Shown: positions 1 to 9,200 of the stretch, piece by piece | How the letters are laid out: each line of letters opens with the position of its first letter | Position numbering within the stretch: the first letter of the stretch is position 1 | From: an uncultured Prolixibacteraceae bacterium | Lineage (GTDB): Bacteria; Bacteroidota; Bacteroidia; Bacteroidales; Prolixibacteraceae | Assembly (NCBI GenBank): GCA_913063265.1 | Contig: CAJXZG010000005.1 | Span: 45,314 to 109,313 of the forward strand | Reading direction: 5' to 3' | DNA: 64,000 nucleotides | Notes under the pieces: generated by a model | Told to the model about the DNA's origin: nothing | The model's database searches: none | The model's input: only the letters and a program-made list of their open reading frames with translations | Translations under genes and position numbers: made by a program

Positions 1-389
1 GCATAATTGGTGGCATTGCTTGTAGCATTAAATTCAACACAGTCCTTTAATACTTTCTTCGATTTTTCATGCTCAGAAATCATATAATAGCAGGAACCCA
101 AATATCCAAGTGCCCAGGCTTTTCTCCATGAATTATGAGGATCATTTTCTACCGTATATTTTAAATGAGGGATTGCTTTATTATACTCACCATAATCGGT
201 AAGTGCTCTTCCAAGAATAAGAATATAATCAATGTTTTCGGGCTCTTCTTCCAAATATTCATCTGCTCTGTTAATTGTTTCTTTTAAATTGCCGGACATA
301 TACAATTTTCCCAGTTGCTCCATTTTGCTTGGTTGAGCTTTGCATAACATGGCAATGGTAACGAGTAAAAGTGTCAGTTTAAGTTTCAT
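1..389 (-). CDS. TPR-repeat secreted protein, 3' end outside window
   Basis: This is the N-terminal 129 residues of a protein that runs off the left edge of the window. It starts with a short signal peptide (MKLKLTLLLVTIAMLCKAQ). Helix pairs follow with tetratricopeptide character: A/L/G/Y spacing in the segment around YILILGRALTDYGEYNKAI, then a second unit around AWALGYLGSCYYMISEHEKSKK. TPR proteins are scaffolds, so no enzymatic role can be assigned. It is read in the same direction as the FAD oxidoreductase upstream, but a palindromic repeat at 452-496 separates them, so it is probably a separate unit. The TPR call is fairly safe; the function is unknown. Confidence 0.7.
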   Translation of the reverse strand, partial: MKLKLTLLLVTIAMLCKAQPSKMEQLGKLYMSGNLKETINRADEYLEEEPENIDYILILGRALTDYGEYNKAIPHLKYTVENDPHNSWRKAWALGYLGSCYYMISEHEKSKKVLKDCVEFNATSNATNY

Positions 390-451
390 GGTTTTGGGTA
401 ATTATTGGTTTTTGTTTTTCAATTTTAATGTTGGTTTGTGGTTCAACCCGG

Positions 452-496
452 CTTCGGCTCCGCTCAACCTGACTGCAATCCTGAGCGGAGTCGAAG
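452..496. repeat. Short inverted repeat (GAGCGGAGTCGAAG type)
   Basis: Arms at 452-466 and 482-496 (core CTTCGGCTCCGCTCA and its near-perfect complement) are separated by 15 bases, with one wobble pair. It sits between two minus-strand genes. Elements with this core are, to my recollection, scattered in many Bacteroidota genomes. It may act as a transcription terminator or mRNA-end hairpin. It is GC-rich compared with its flanks. Confidence 0.75.
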
Positions 497-551
497 GATT
501 GTTCTAATTTGATTTTTTACAGTAATTCATGCAACACTCCTTCTTTTTAAA

Positions 552-2174
552 CTAACTTTTGTTTCTCTTAATTGCCTTATCCGAAGCCAGCTTCCCGGTT
601 AAAATAGAGATGGGCATTCCGGAAGGGCTGTAGGACCATTGTCCGCATTGAAACACATCGGGGATAATCGTATTTACTGATTTCGCCACGGTGAGCATTT
701 TATCAACTACCGGCATATAAGGATTATTAAAAGCCCATCCTGTAATTCCACCCTCTGTTGATTGTGTTCGTTTTTCGATGGTTAAAGGTGATGAAGAAAA
801 GGTGTGTGATACTTTGTCTTTTAATCCCGGGAAAATGCTTTCATCCAGTACTTTGATAAATCGTTCTTCCAGTAGCTTTTTAATTTCATCAGACCAACCT
901 ACTTCATCAATCTTTTTTGCCAACATATAATCGAAAAGTAAACTAACAATCAAACCTGTTTTTCCTTCGGGAGCCATTGACGGATCACGCATAGCGGGTG
1001 CAGCAACTTCAAGTGTATTATAATCGCAGAATTCGTTTAAATAGTCTATTAACTTTTGTTTTAATTCCTGATTATTAGCGTCGATATTTTGGGCAGACAT
1101 AAATTCATCAAGCCCTTCAGTACTTACGGCTGAAAGTCCCTTTTTACTTGGGGTATAGAAAAAATGACCAGTACATTTTTCTGCAAAAAATTTGGGTCCC
1201 AAATCCACGGTCATATAAACCGTAAACACAGAGTCGCCACCTCTTAAATCTTTCAGGTACGACCTTTGTTTTAATATTTTGCCGGTCAGTTTTTTATTCC
1301 TCAGTTTATCAGTTGGAACACGATTGTAGAGTTGCTTTAAATCGCCTGCCCAAATTAAAGTATTGTAAAAAACCTTTTCTCCCGATTCGCAAATCACATA
1401 CTTTTCTTCAGGATTATACTCGGCTATTCCGTTTGAAACATTGATTTTCCCGCCATGTTTTTTGATAAAGTCTGCCAGCTTGTTAATTATTGTTGCAGTT
1501 CCTCCCCCGCCTTTGGGATAGTAATAATCGAGATACAAACTAAAATAACTCAAAGCAAATGAAGCCGGTGTTTTTTGAAAAAAATGCTGCCCGATTACAT
1601 CAATCAATGCCTGATTATCCGTAAATCGTTGCAAATATTCATCAATTGGAGTTTTTAATTTTTTGAGTTTTCTGAGCGTCATCAAAAATTTGAACATCCA
1701 TGGAAAAAGCTTTTTTCTAACGTATTCCTTGTCATTTTTTAAATCCATAAAAGTTGGATTATCAATACCATAGAGGATATCCATATAATCCATACTTTTC
1801 CTAACCTCACCAATTATATTTTTAATTTCCTGTTTGTTCTCCGGAAACTCTTTTATCAAAAAATCTTCGTATTCGTTTATACTTTCATGGCTTTCCAAAA
1901 CCATTACCGAGTCGCCAACACCAATCGAAGTTCGGCTTTTTACCCAGTCTATTTCAATGCCCAGTTGTTTTAGCATAGGAAAAACAGTTCCTGAATTTTC
2001 AAGCGATCGCAAACCTCCATCAAAGTACACCTTGTTTCTGTGAAAAGTTTGAATCAGGCCACCCACTTTCTCCTGTCTTTCAAAAAGTGCTACCGACTGA
2101 CCTGCTTTTGCAACATAAGCGGCTGCCGTTAATCCGGCTATTCCACCACCTACAACTATAGTGTCATACTTCAT
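552..2174 (-). CDS. RetSat/CrtI-like FAD-dependent oxidoreductase
   Basis: A 540-residue flavoprotein. The N-terminus has the dinucleotide-binding motif VVGGGIAGLTAAAYVAKAG (residues 7-25) and the following GG motif (KVGGLIQTF). The C-terminus has the FAD-binding closing region (FQCGQWSYSPSGMPISILTGKLAS). This layout and length match the phytoene desaturase/carotenoid isomerase/all-trans-retinol saturase superfamily, which acts on polyene or isoprenoid double bonds. The start codon overlaps the stop of the upstream short-chain dehydrogenase gene by 11 bp, so the two are translationally coupled. No crtB or other carotenoid gene is nearby, so a carotenoid substrate is not established. The substrate could be an unsaturated lipid. 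Confidence 0.8.
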   Translation of the reverse strand: MKYDTIVVGGGIAGLTAAAYVAKAGQSVALFERQEKVGGLIQTFHRNKVYFDGGLRSLENSGTVFPMLKQLGIEIDWVKSRTSIGVGDSVMVLESHESINEYEDFLIKEFPENKQEIKNIIGEVRKSMDYMDILYGIDNPTFMDLKNDKEYVRKKLFPWMFKFLMTLRKLKKLKTPIDEYLQRFTDNQALIDVIGQHFFQKTPASFALSYFSLYLDYYYPKGGGGTATIINKLADFIKKHGGKINVSNGIAEYNPEEKYVICESGEKVFYNTLIWAGDLKQLYNRVPTDKLRNKKLTGKILKQRSYLKDLRGGDSVFTVYMTVDLGPKFFAEKCTGHFFYTPSKKGLSAVSTEGLDEFMSAQNIDANNQELKQKLIDYLNEFCDYNTLEVAAPAMRDPSMAPEGKTGLIVSLLFDYMLAKKIDEVGWSDEIKKLLEERFIKVLDESIFPGLKDKVSHTFSSSPLTIEKRTQSTEGGITGWAFNNPYMPVVDKMLTVAKSVNTIIPDVFQCGQWSYSPSGMPISILTGKLASDKAIKRNKS

Positions 2175-3102
2175 AAACGTCTTCCTTATCTAAATTTGTT
2201 AATTTTTTACTTATTTGAAATATTTTTTTCCCTAACTCCCGGTCGCGGGCATGTTTGGCCGGAATCTCTTCGTTGGTAAGGTTATAAAATTTTCCGCTAA
2301 TCCCTTCCATTTCTTTTGAAGCCGCCAAATAATAAATAGCCTCACCCGAAATTTTCGCTTCTTTTAAAAGAGGCTGAATAAGATATTTCGAATATAGATT
2401 ATACAATTTCCCATTGTTTGTTCCAATGTTTGATTTTACGGCCCCAGGATGCATGGCTATTATGCTTACCCCTTTGTTTTGTAACAATTCGTGCAATTCC
2501 CAAACCGTCATTAACTGTGCTGTTTTTGAAGCACCGTATCCCTTAATTCCTTTGTAGCGTCTGTTTTCCCATATTAAATCATTAATATCCAAGCCATTAA
2601 ACCGATGTCCTTCTGAGTTGATTTGAATGATTCGTGACGGTGCACTTTCAACCATTCTTTTTAACAACATACTTGTAATTAAAAACGGTGCCAGATGATT
2701 AACGCAAAAAGCCATTTCATGACCTTCTTTAGTCAATTGACGAGTAGTCATGTGCACTCCTGCATTGTTTATCAAAACATCTATTTTTTGATAATCATGC
2801 AGAATTTCTTCAGTAGCTATTCTTACCTGTATTAAATCTGAAAAGTCGGCAATAAAATACTTTGGTTTTAATCCTGAAATCTTTTCAATTTCAATACTTA
2901 ATCTTTCAGATTTTTCTTTATTCCTGTTAATGGTTACGATGCTTGCTCCCGCCAGTGCCAGTTCCTTTGCTGCTTCGTAACCAACACCTGATGTTGCCCC
3001 TGTAATGATACAAACCTTACCATCCAAACGCTCATTTGTTGTTTTTTGAGGAAGTCGTCCGGCACGAATAAAATCCAATTCTTCAGGAAGATTTAATTTC
3101 AT
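2164..3102 (-). CDS. Short-chain dehydrogenase/reductase (retinol-dehydrogenase-like)
   Basis: A 312-residue classical-type SDR. The cofactor motif TGATSGVG follows KVCII near residue 34, NNAG appears in the middle, and the catalytic YxxxK is present as YGASK. The length (about 310, with short N- and C-terminal extensions) and the NRNKEKSER segment after the second beta strand resemble NADP-dependent retinol dehydrogenase/WW-domain oxidoreductase relatives. It lies between an NTF2-like gene (5 bp upstream) and the FAD oxidoreductase (11-bp overlap), so it is co-transcribed with both. The likely reaction is alcohol/ketone interconversion on a lipid or isoprenoid. The substrate is inferred only from its partner. 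Confidence 0.88.
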   Translation of the reverse strand: MKLNLPEELDFIRAGRLPQKTTNERLDGKVCIITGATSGVGYEAAKELALAGASIVTINRNKEKSERLSIEIEKISGLKPKYFIADFSDLIQVRIATEEILHDYQKIDVLINNAGVHMTTRQLTKEGHEMAFCVNHLAPFLITSMLLKRMVESAPSRIIQINSEGHRFNGLDINDLIWENRRYKGIKGYGASKTAQLMTVWELHELLQNKGVSIIAMHPGAVKSNIGTNNGKLYNLYSKYLIQPLLKEAKISGEAIYYLAASKEMEGISGKFYNLTNEEIPAKHARDRELGKKIFQISKKLTNLDKEDVYEV

Positions 3103-3107
3103 TTCTG

Positions 3108-3584
3108 CTACCCAAATTTTTTAATTAGAAATCGCCGGTACATTTTCCCAAATCGCGGAATATTGTTAAAAATATCACCCCATAAATCGTAATAATCTCT
3201 CTGCTCAAGAATATAATTATCTTGACTGATTAACAGTTTGGTACAACCATATAATGGTGTACTTGGATATTTTTTAAACATCATGGTCATAATCCACTCA
3301 AAAATAATTGTATTATCGTTTTGAACAATGGAGACAATTTCCATATTTAACTGCTTTGTTCGTTTGGTTAACCTGTTGCACATATCGATAAAATTATCGA
3401 TACCTTCAATTCGCTGAATGGTATCCTGAAATACAATATTTTTGTGGTAATATTTAAATATATGCGACCAATCCGGTTTCCCATCAGTATTATAGGTTTT
3501 TGACCACAATTCTTTAATTGTTTCAATATTTAATTGCTTTCTCTCTGAAAGGTCGTTTATAGTATTTAATTTACTATCCGGCAT
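3108..3584 (-). CDS. NTF2/SnoaL-like fold protein
   Basis: A 158-residue protein without a signal peptide. An N-terminal helix (TIKELWSKTYNTDGKPDWSHIFKYYHKNIVFQDTIQ) is followed by the cone-like alternating strands typical of NTF2-like proteins: the IVFQD and GIDNFIDMCNRL segments, then strand pairs ending YYDLWGDIF. Members of this fold are small-molecule binding proteins, isomerases or cyclases, and many are non-enzymatic. It is the second gene of a tight operon with the SDR and the FAD oxidoreductase, which suggests it binds or isomerises the same substrate. No catalytic residues can be named. Confidence 0.7.
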   Translation of the reverse strand: MPDSKLNTINDLSERKQLNIETIKELWSKTYNTDGKPDWSHIFKYYHKNIVFQDTIQRIEGIDNFIDMCNRLTKRTKQLNMEIVSIVQNDNTIIFEWIMTMMFKKYPSTPLYGCTKLLISQDNYILEQRDYYDLWGDIFNNIPRFGKMYRRFLIKKFG

Positions 3585-3596
3585 ATTTCATACAAA

Positions 3597-4010
3597 TTAT
3601 TTTCCCATGTAGGTTGGGATACACCTCAATGTATCTGATTTTGTAACTTCAAAAACCATTTTATCAAAAGAAGGGATACCAAAAGTTCCTTTTGCATTAT
3701 TAGAAAAACCAAATCCCTCCCTGGGCATACCTAAAAAATTTGTATTGAGTTTTTCATCGTCATTTGCATCATGAAAATACTTAAAAGCATATTTCCCCGG
3801 TTTCAAATCCTTTAAAACAACATAACTTTTATTGTTTGTAATTTTTTCAGAAAATGCCCCGATTGTTTCTTTATTTTCATCGTTAAGTTCCAGTAAAAGA
3901 TGCCCGTCATTACTACTTAATTCCGAAATTTCAACCACAACATTAATCTGACTAATACCTTTAAAAGGAATAATAAACATAATTAAGGCTAACAAAACCA
4001 GATTTTTCAT
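3597..4010 (-). CDS. DUF2141 secreted protein
   Basis: A 137-residue protein with a cleavable signal peptide (MKNLVLLALIMFIIPFKGISQ). A single DUF2141-type beta domain follows, recognised by GKYAFKYFHDANDDEKLNTNFLGMPREGFGFSNNA. That combination of HDxNxDxKxDxNxxGxPxEGxGFSN is diagnostic for the family. The function of DUF2141 is not known. It is the first gene of the operon and is followed after 12 bp by the NTF2-like gene. Its periplasmic or outer-membrane location next to cytoplasmic lipid-type redox enzymes hints at a link to the cell envelope, which is inference only. Confidence 0.88.
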   Translation of the reverse strand: MKNLVLLALIMFIIPFKGISQINVVVEISELSSNDGHLLLELNDENKETIGAFSEKITNNKSYVVLKDLKPGKYAFKYFHDANDDEKLNTNFLGMPREGFGFSNNAKGTFGIPSFDKMVFEVTKSDTLRCIPTYMGK

Positions 4011-4385
4011 AATTCAAATTTTTATAGTTTTAATCGTTTGTATTATGCAACAATTCATTAGGCTTAAAATAGTTATATTTTTTAAGTTGAAGTAAAATAT
4101 TTTAAAAGTTTTTGAAACCATTGATGTTTGTCTAATTATCAAATTATTAAATTAAACAAACCCTTTTAAAATATGTTCTCACCTTTGTAATACTCATTAA
4201 AATTTTTATCTTTTCGAAGCTAAAACTGTGTGTGAGCAAAACTTTTAAAAGCTAACTTTATATTTCAATTTTAATGCTATTCATTGAATATTTAATTAAA
4301 TGTGTTTTAACAAAGAAATTGGAAGGTAAAAACAAAACATACCGCTTAAGCCAGGTGTTACTATATCAAATTGAAAATTAAAAAA
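4011..4385. other. Divergent intergenic region, no gene seen
   Basis: A 375-bp AT-rich spacer lies between the DUF2141 operon (leftward) and the PCMD lipoprotein gene (rightward), so it should hold both promoters. I see no convincing ORF, strong hairpin or clear TAnnTTTG box at a sensible distance. Runs of A/T predominate. Confidence 0.5.
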
Positions 4386-5438
4386 ATGAAAAAGCTAGTT
4401 ATACTGTTACTTGTTGTTTTGGTTTTTGCCTGCAAAGAAGAAGACAATGTGCTTTCGGACAAAGCGGAAATAGAGGATTTTAAAGTGGAAACCAGCGGAA
4501 ACTTTACTCCTGACAAAATTTACCTTAACACTGAAGAAGGAAAGATAAAGGCTTACACCAACAAAGATTTTGAAGATTCAGATTTTCCGGTTTCATTTTC
4601 ACCACAAATTTCTGTTTCTCAGGGAGCCACTGTTACCCCGGCTTCGGGAACACAGGTAAACTTTAGCCAACCGGAAGATTTTGTAAAGTATGTGGTCGTT
4701 TCTGAGGATGGGAACATCGTATCTGAATATATTTTTACGATTGGTGACAGGCAAATTCCAAATGCCGGTTTCGAAAACTGGTTTATGGAAACAGGCATGA
4801 ACGGGAAACCTTTTCAGCAACCCGGGGCCTATGGTGAATCTACAGTTTGGGCAACAGCAAACATGGGAACAAGTATTTACAGTATTTACGGAACTTCGCC
4901 CGTACCTGAAGGAGACAACACCGTGGTTAAAATAGAAACTGTTACTACGGTGGCACTGCCCCTGGTTGCAGGTGCGCTGTATGTTGGCGAGTTTGACCTG
5001 GATGGAGCTGTTGAAGATCCGACCAATCCCGTTGCTGCCGCAAAGCTGGGAATGCCGTTCTACTCAAGACCTAAATCTGTCAAATTCAAATATGCTTTCA
5101 AAGCAGGAGAACAAATGATTCAGGCCGTTTTAAAAGAACCGGGAAATTTATTCGGTGGTTTTGATGTATTTGATGTTGAAGGAAAAGACAAATTCGGAAT
5201 TGAAATTGTACTGGAAAAAAGAGAGGGAGAAAGTATTACGACTATTGCCAAAACAAACTTCCAAAGCGATGAAGATATTGAAACTTTAACTGAAATTGAA
5301 TTACCGGTTAATTATCTGACCAACGATGAACCTACGCATTTTTACATCTCGTTTTCACCCAGTTTTGACGGGGGAACATTTAAAGGTGCCATTGGAAGTA
5401 CTTTGATTTTAGACGACGTAAAATTGATTTATGAATAA
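4386..5438 (+). CDS. PCMD-domain lipoprotein
   Basis: A 350-residue lipoprotein. The ATG at 4386 is preferred over an in-frame TTG at 4371 because it gives a clean type II signal (MKKLVILLLVVLVFAC). An N-terminal Ig-like segment of about 100 residues (EIEDFKVETSG to EYIFTIGDRQIP) resembles the domain that often precedes PCMD. The PCMD (putative carbohydrate metabolism) beta-jelly-roll domain then begins at NAGFENW and ends at TLILDDVKLIYE. Family members are surface lipoproteins of Bacteroidota, presumed to bind glycans. The stop overlaps the start of the next gene by 8 bp, so the two products probably work together at the outer membrane. Confidence 0.8.
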   Translation: MKKLVILLLVVLVFACKEEDNVLSDKAEIEDFKVETSGNFTPDKIYLNTEEGKIKAYTNKDFEDSDFPVSFSPQISVSQGATVTPASGTQVNFSQPEDFVKYVVVSEDGNIVSEYIFTIGDRQIPNAGFENWFMETGMNGKPFQQPGAYGESTVWATANMGTSIYSIYGTSPVPEGDNTVVKIETVTTVALPLVAGALYVGEFDLDGAVEDPTNPVAAAKLGMPFYSRPKSVKFKYAFKAGEQMIQAVLKEPGNLFGGFDVFDVEGKDKFGIEIVLEKREGESITTIAKTNFQSDEDIETLTEIELPVNYLTNDEPTHFYISFSPSFDGGTFKGAIGSTLILDDVKLIYE

Positions 5439-6174
5439 ATTAGTTTTTTTATTGATTTTCTTATTTTCTATTTCCGGAGTTTTTGCACAGGAATCCAAAT
5501 GGCAATTTGCGCCATCACTTGGAATTGATATGGGAGGAGCTATACCTGTTCCTTTGTCAGCTGTTCCCAAGGGAGCAAAAGGGACTCCAAAACTAAAACC
5601 TAACCTTGGAATTGCATTTCAAAGAAATATCAATGAGAAATGGAGTCTTGCGTTCGAAACAAGTTATCATATTTTATCGATTGATGCATACGTAAACGTT
5701 GTCAGTCAGCCTTTTTGGTCTGACGACCGTTCTTATGCAACGTATTTTTCTGGAGAAGCATTTACCTCAACAGAATTACAGTTTATTGAACTTCCATTAG
5801 TAGGTTATTTTCATTTTAATGATCGCTGGTCGCTCACATTTGGTGCTTACTATTCTATTATTCTGAATGGGAAATTAGAAACCGAAGGAAGAAACGGATG
5901 GATTTCAGCAAATAAAGAAGATACAGATACCGCACCATTGCCGGGTACTCAAAACACTTCATTTAATTTTAATGATGAACTGGACAACTACGACATTGGC
6001 GCACTAATTGGTTATCAATGGAAAGTTGCTGATCGTGTAAATTTGTGGGGGCGTTTTAATGTAGGTTTTAAAAGTATTTTTAAACCCGATTTTACCAATA
6101 TCGATTACGATATGTACCAATTTCGTTTTAGTACAGGTGTTTCATTTGTATTATGGAGAAAAGGTGAAGTTTAA
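5431..6174 (+). CDS. Outer-membrane beta-barrel protein (PorT/OmpW-like size class)
   Basis: A 247-residue protein with a signal peptide ending at VFAQ. Amphipathic strands alternate (for example NLGIAFQRNINEKWSLAFETSYHIL and GYFHFNDRWSLTFGAYYSIIL), and the last strand reads RFSTGVSFVLW, a typical barrel C-terminus. The pattern matches the outer-membrane beta-barrel family common in Bacteroidota. It is translationally coupled to the PCMD lipoprotein upstream. A strong bidirectional hairpin follows at 6186-6222. The function is unknown; it may be a small channel or anchor for the lipoprotein. Confidence 0.8.
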   Translation: MNKLVFLLIFLFSISGVFAQESKWQFAPSLGIDMGGAIPVPLSAVPKGAKGTPKLKPNLGIAFQRNINEKWSLAFETSYHILSIDAYVNVVSQPFWSDDRSYATYFSGEAFTSTELQFIELPLVGYFHFNDRWSLTFGAYYSIILNGKLETEGRNGWISANKEDTDTAPLPGTQNTSFNFNDELDNYDIGALIGYQWKVADRVNLWGRFNVGFKSIFKPDFTNIDYDMYQFRFSTGVSFVLWRKGEV

Positions 6175-6185
6175 TTTGACTTCAA

Positions 6186-6222
6186 CAAGAATCGATTTAA
6201 ACTTGTATTAAATCGATTCTTG
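6186..6222. terminator. Bidirectional terminator hairpin
   Basis: A perfect 15-bp stem (6186-6200 with 6208-6222) has a 7-base loop. It lies between the 3' ends of two convergent genes (stops at 6174 and 6238), so it can serve both. Confidence 0.85.
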
Positions 6223-6237
6223 CTGAAAACAACCGGA

Positions 6238-9200
6238 TTATTTCTTTATTGCCGGAGATGAAAATGGAGGAGGAGTGATTTCTATTTTACTCTCCGTATC
6301 TACTAATTTTAACACTTCTTTTACAGCTCTTTCCAACTGCGGATCTTTTCCTTCCGATAATGATTTTGCATCTTGTCTGACTGCGATATCAGGAGCAATA
6401 CCCATATTTTCACCTATCCATTTATTGTTAATCGGATCGAATACAGCATTGTCGGGTGCTGTTAATGCTCCACCGTCTATCAAACTATAATGAACAGAAG
6501 ACTTAACCAAACCGCCCCAGGTTGTAGATCCAATAAGCGGACCTACTTTTTGCTGACGGAAAACCCATGGAAAAAAGTCACCACCAGACCCGGCCATTTC
6601 ATTTATCAGTAAAACTTTTGGTCCAAGGATTCCGGCCGGCAAACGCATTGGTTTACCATCTGGTACTTCGTTGGTAATAGATGCCCTTAAAGATCGTGTC
6701 ATTAAATCAACCATATAATCATCCAAAAGGCCACCACCGTTATATCGTTCGTCAATTACTGCTCCTAATTTATCCTGCTGTGCAAAAAAGTATCGATTAA
6801 ACGAAACAAAACCCGGCGTGGAAGTATTGGGTACCCACACATAAGCCAGTTTACCTCCTGACAAACTATCTACTAACCTGCGGTTGTCTTCTACCCATGC
6901 ACGTTGGCGAAGAGCATATTCACTGCCAATCGGTTTAACAGTTACTTTCCAGGCACTGTCGAATTCTGCCGTTTTATTAATGTGTAAAATTGTTTGAACA
7001 CCGGATTTCCCATCCAAAAATTCGTATGGATCATCACCTGCTATTAACTCTTTACCATCGATACCAACAATATAGTTTCCTTCTTCAACTTTAAGTCCGG
7101 GCTCCTCCAAAGGACTGGATAATTCCGGATTCCAGCTTTCTGTGGTAAATATTCTATCAATTTTCCATCTGTCATTATCGGCTATCAAATTTGCCCCTAA
7201 TAAGCCAACTCTTTGTCTTTCTGTATCAGGATAATCACCTCCAAAAACAAAACTATGCCCAACTGAAAGTTCTCCGTTTACCATATCTAAAATATAAGTC
7301 AAATCTGCACGATGTTTTATAAAAGGAACCAAGGGTGAATATCGTTCATAAACCTCATCCCAATCCCGACCATGCATATTGGGATCGTAAAAATAATCGC
7401 GTTGATAACGCCATGCTTCCTTAAACATTTGTGTCCATTCCTGAGTTCTGTCGAGTTGCATTTTCAGGTTTACTTTAATCGATTTCCCATCTTTCCCCGA
7501 TGCGCCACCGGTATCTATTATTTTCCATGATGAGCCCATTTTTGCCAGCATTTTTTTACCATCATTAGAAACAGATACCTGGCTTACTCCTCCCACAAAC
7601 TCCTTTGCTTCACGTTCTTTAAGTGCAAATTTCTGTAAAGTAAGGCCCCTGCTGCCTGGTTTTCTTTCAGCAACAAAAAGTGATCCTTCCGGTCCGGCCA
7701 GTAAGCCTCGATAGTTACTTTTTTCCATTGGAAGAGCAATGGTTCTGGATTCAATCCCTTCAAAATCTATTTTTATGTCATCCTCTTTTGCATCTTTCTT
7801 GTCTTCTTCCTTGCTTTTCTTTTTCTTTTCAGATTTTTTATCCTTATTATCTTCTTCTTTTTCTGTCTCTTCGCCATCTTCCTTTTTAACCTCTTCATCA
7901 TCACTTCTTAATTTAAATGGGGAAGACTCTTCTTTTTGAAGGTTAACAACATAAACACTATAGCTCGCATCCGCAGTCATGGAACTTGTATTTGCCCAAC
8001 CCGAACCTAATGCAAGATCTGTACTGGCTAAAAAATAGAAGTGTTTTTTGTTACGATCCCAGGCAGGAGAAAAAGCATCGGCAAATGCATTGGTTACTTT
8101 GTAAATAGTGTCTTGCTCAAGCGACCAAACAGTAATTTGCCTGAAATTATTCGACCCAGCTTTTGTATAAGCGAGCCATTTTGAATCGGGTGACCATATA
8201 AGCCCCATACCTCCTCTTTCAAGATTATTTCCGCCAACGTCAATCGTTTTAATTGTTTCAGCAGAAATATCAACCACCCTGATTCTGACATCATCGTCGG
8301 TAAAAGCAATATATTTTCCATCGGCTGACCAAACCGGCTCCCATCCCAATTTTGATTCACCAATAGAAATAGCTTTGGGTTCATCAAGTCCATCCTGTGC
8401 GCCAATCATAAGCGAATATCCATCACCTGCTTTATCAGAAAACCACGCAAGTTTAGCTCCGTCCGGTGACCATATTGGCCAACGATCTGCTGCATCAGAA
8501 CTTTGTGTTATGTTTCTTACTGCTCCATGTTCAGCAGGAACAGTAAATATTTCTCCCCGGGCTTCCATAATCGCTCGTTTTCCTGTTGGTGAAAGAGATG
8601 CCGATCTTGCTGATCCGCTAACGTCTTCCCATTTGGTTTCAGCCCACGGGAAATCTCCTTTAACCTCAATATCAAGCTGAGTTATTTGGTTTGAAGAAAG
8701 ATCCAAGGTGCTAATATATCCATCTCTTTCAAAAACAATTTTATTTCCTTTTCCCGAAATTGATTTTACATCTGATCCCGTAAAGTTGGTAAGCTGTTTT
8801 AATTCTTTTGCAGTTGGAGAATAGGACCAGATATTTGTTGTCCAGTCGCGATCGGAAAGAAAATAAATTGTTTCTCCCAACCACAATGGTTGAGTATCTG
8901 TTTGTTTTTCATTTGGTAACAATTCTTCAGAATTATCTTCAAGATTTAAAATCACCAATGGCGTATTTTGACCACCGCGATAGGCTCTCCACTCACTATC
9001 CCATCTTGAAACCCTGTCTATAACAATTTTTTTTCCATCAGATGAAAAAGAACCTGAGGTTCCCCATTGCTGATTGAGTAATTTCGAAGGACCTCCGTTT
9101 TTTGAAACCGTCCAAAGCCTGTTGAATCCGGTTGGAGCTGTTTCCCGACTTGAAGCATAAAGCACGCTTTCTCCATCAGGTGTCCAACCACAAGCTTTTG

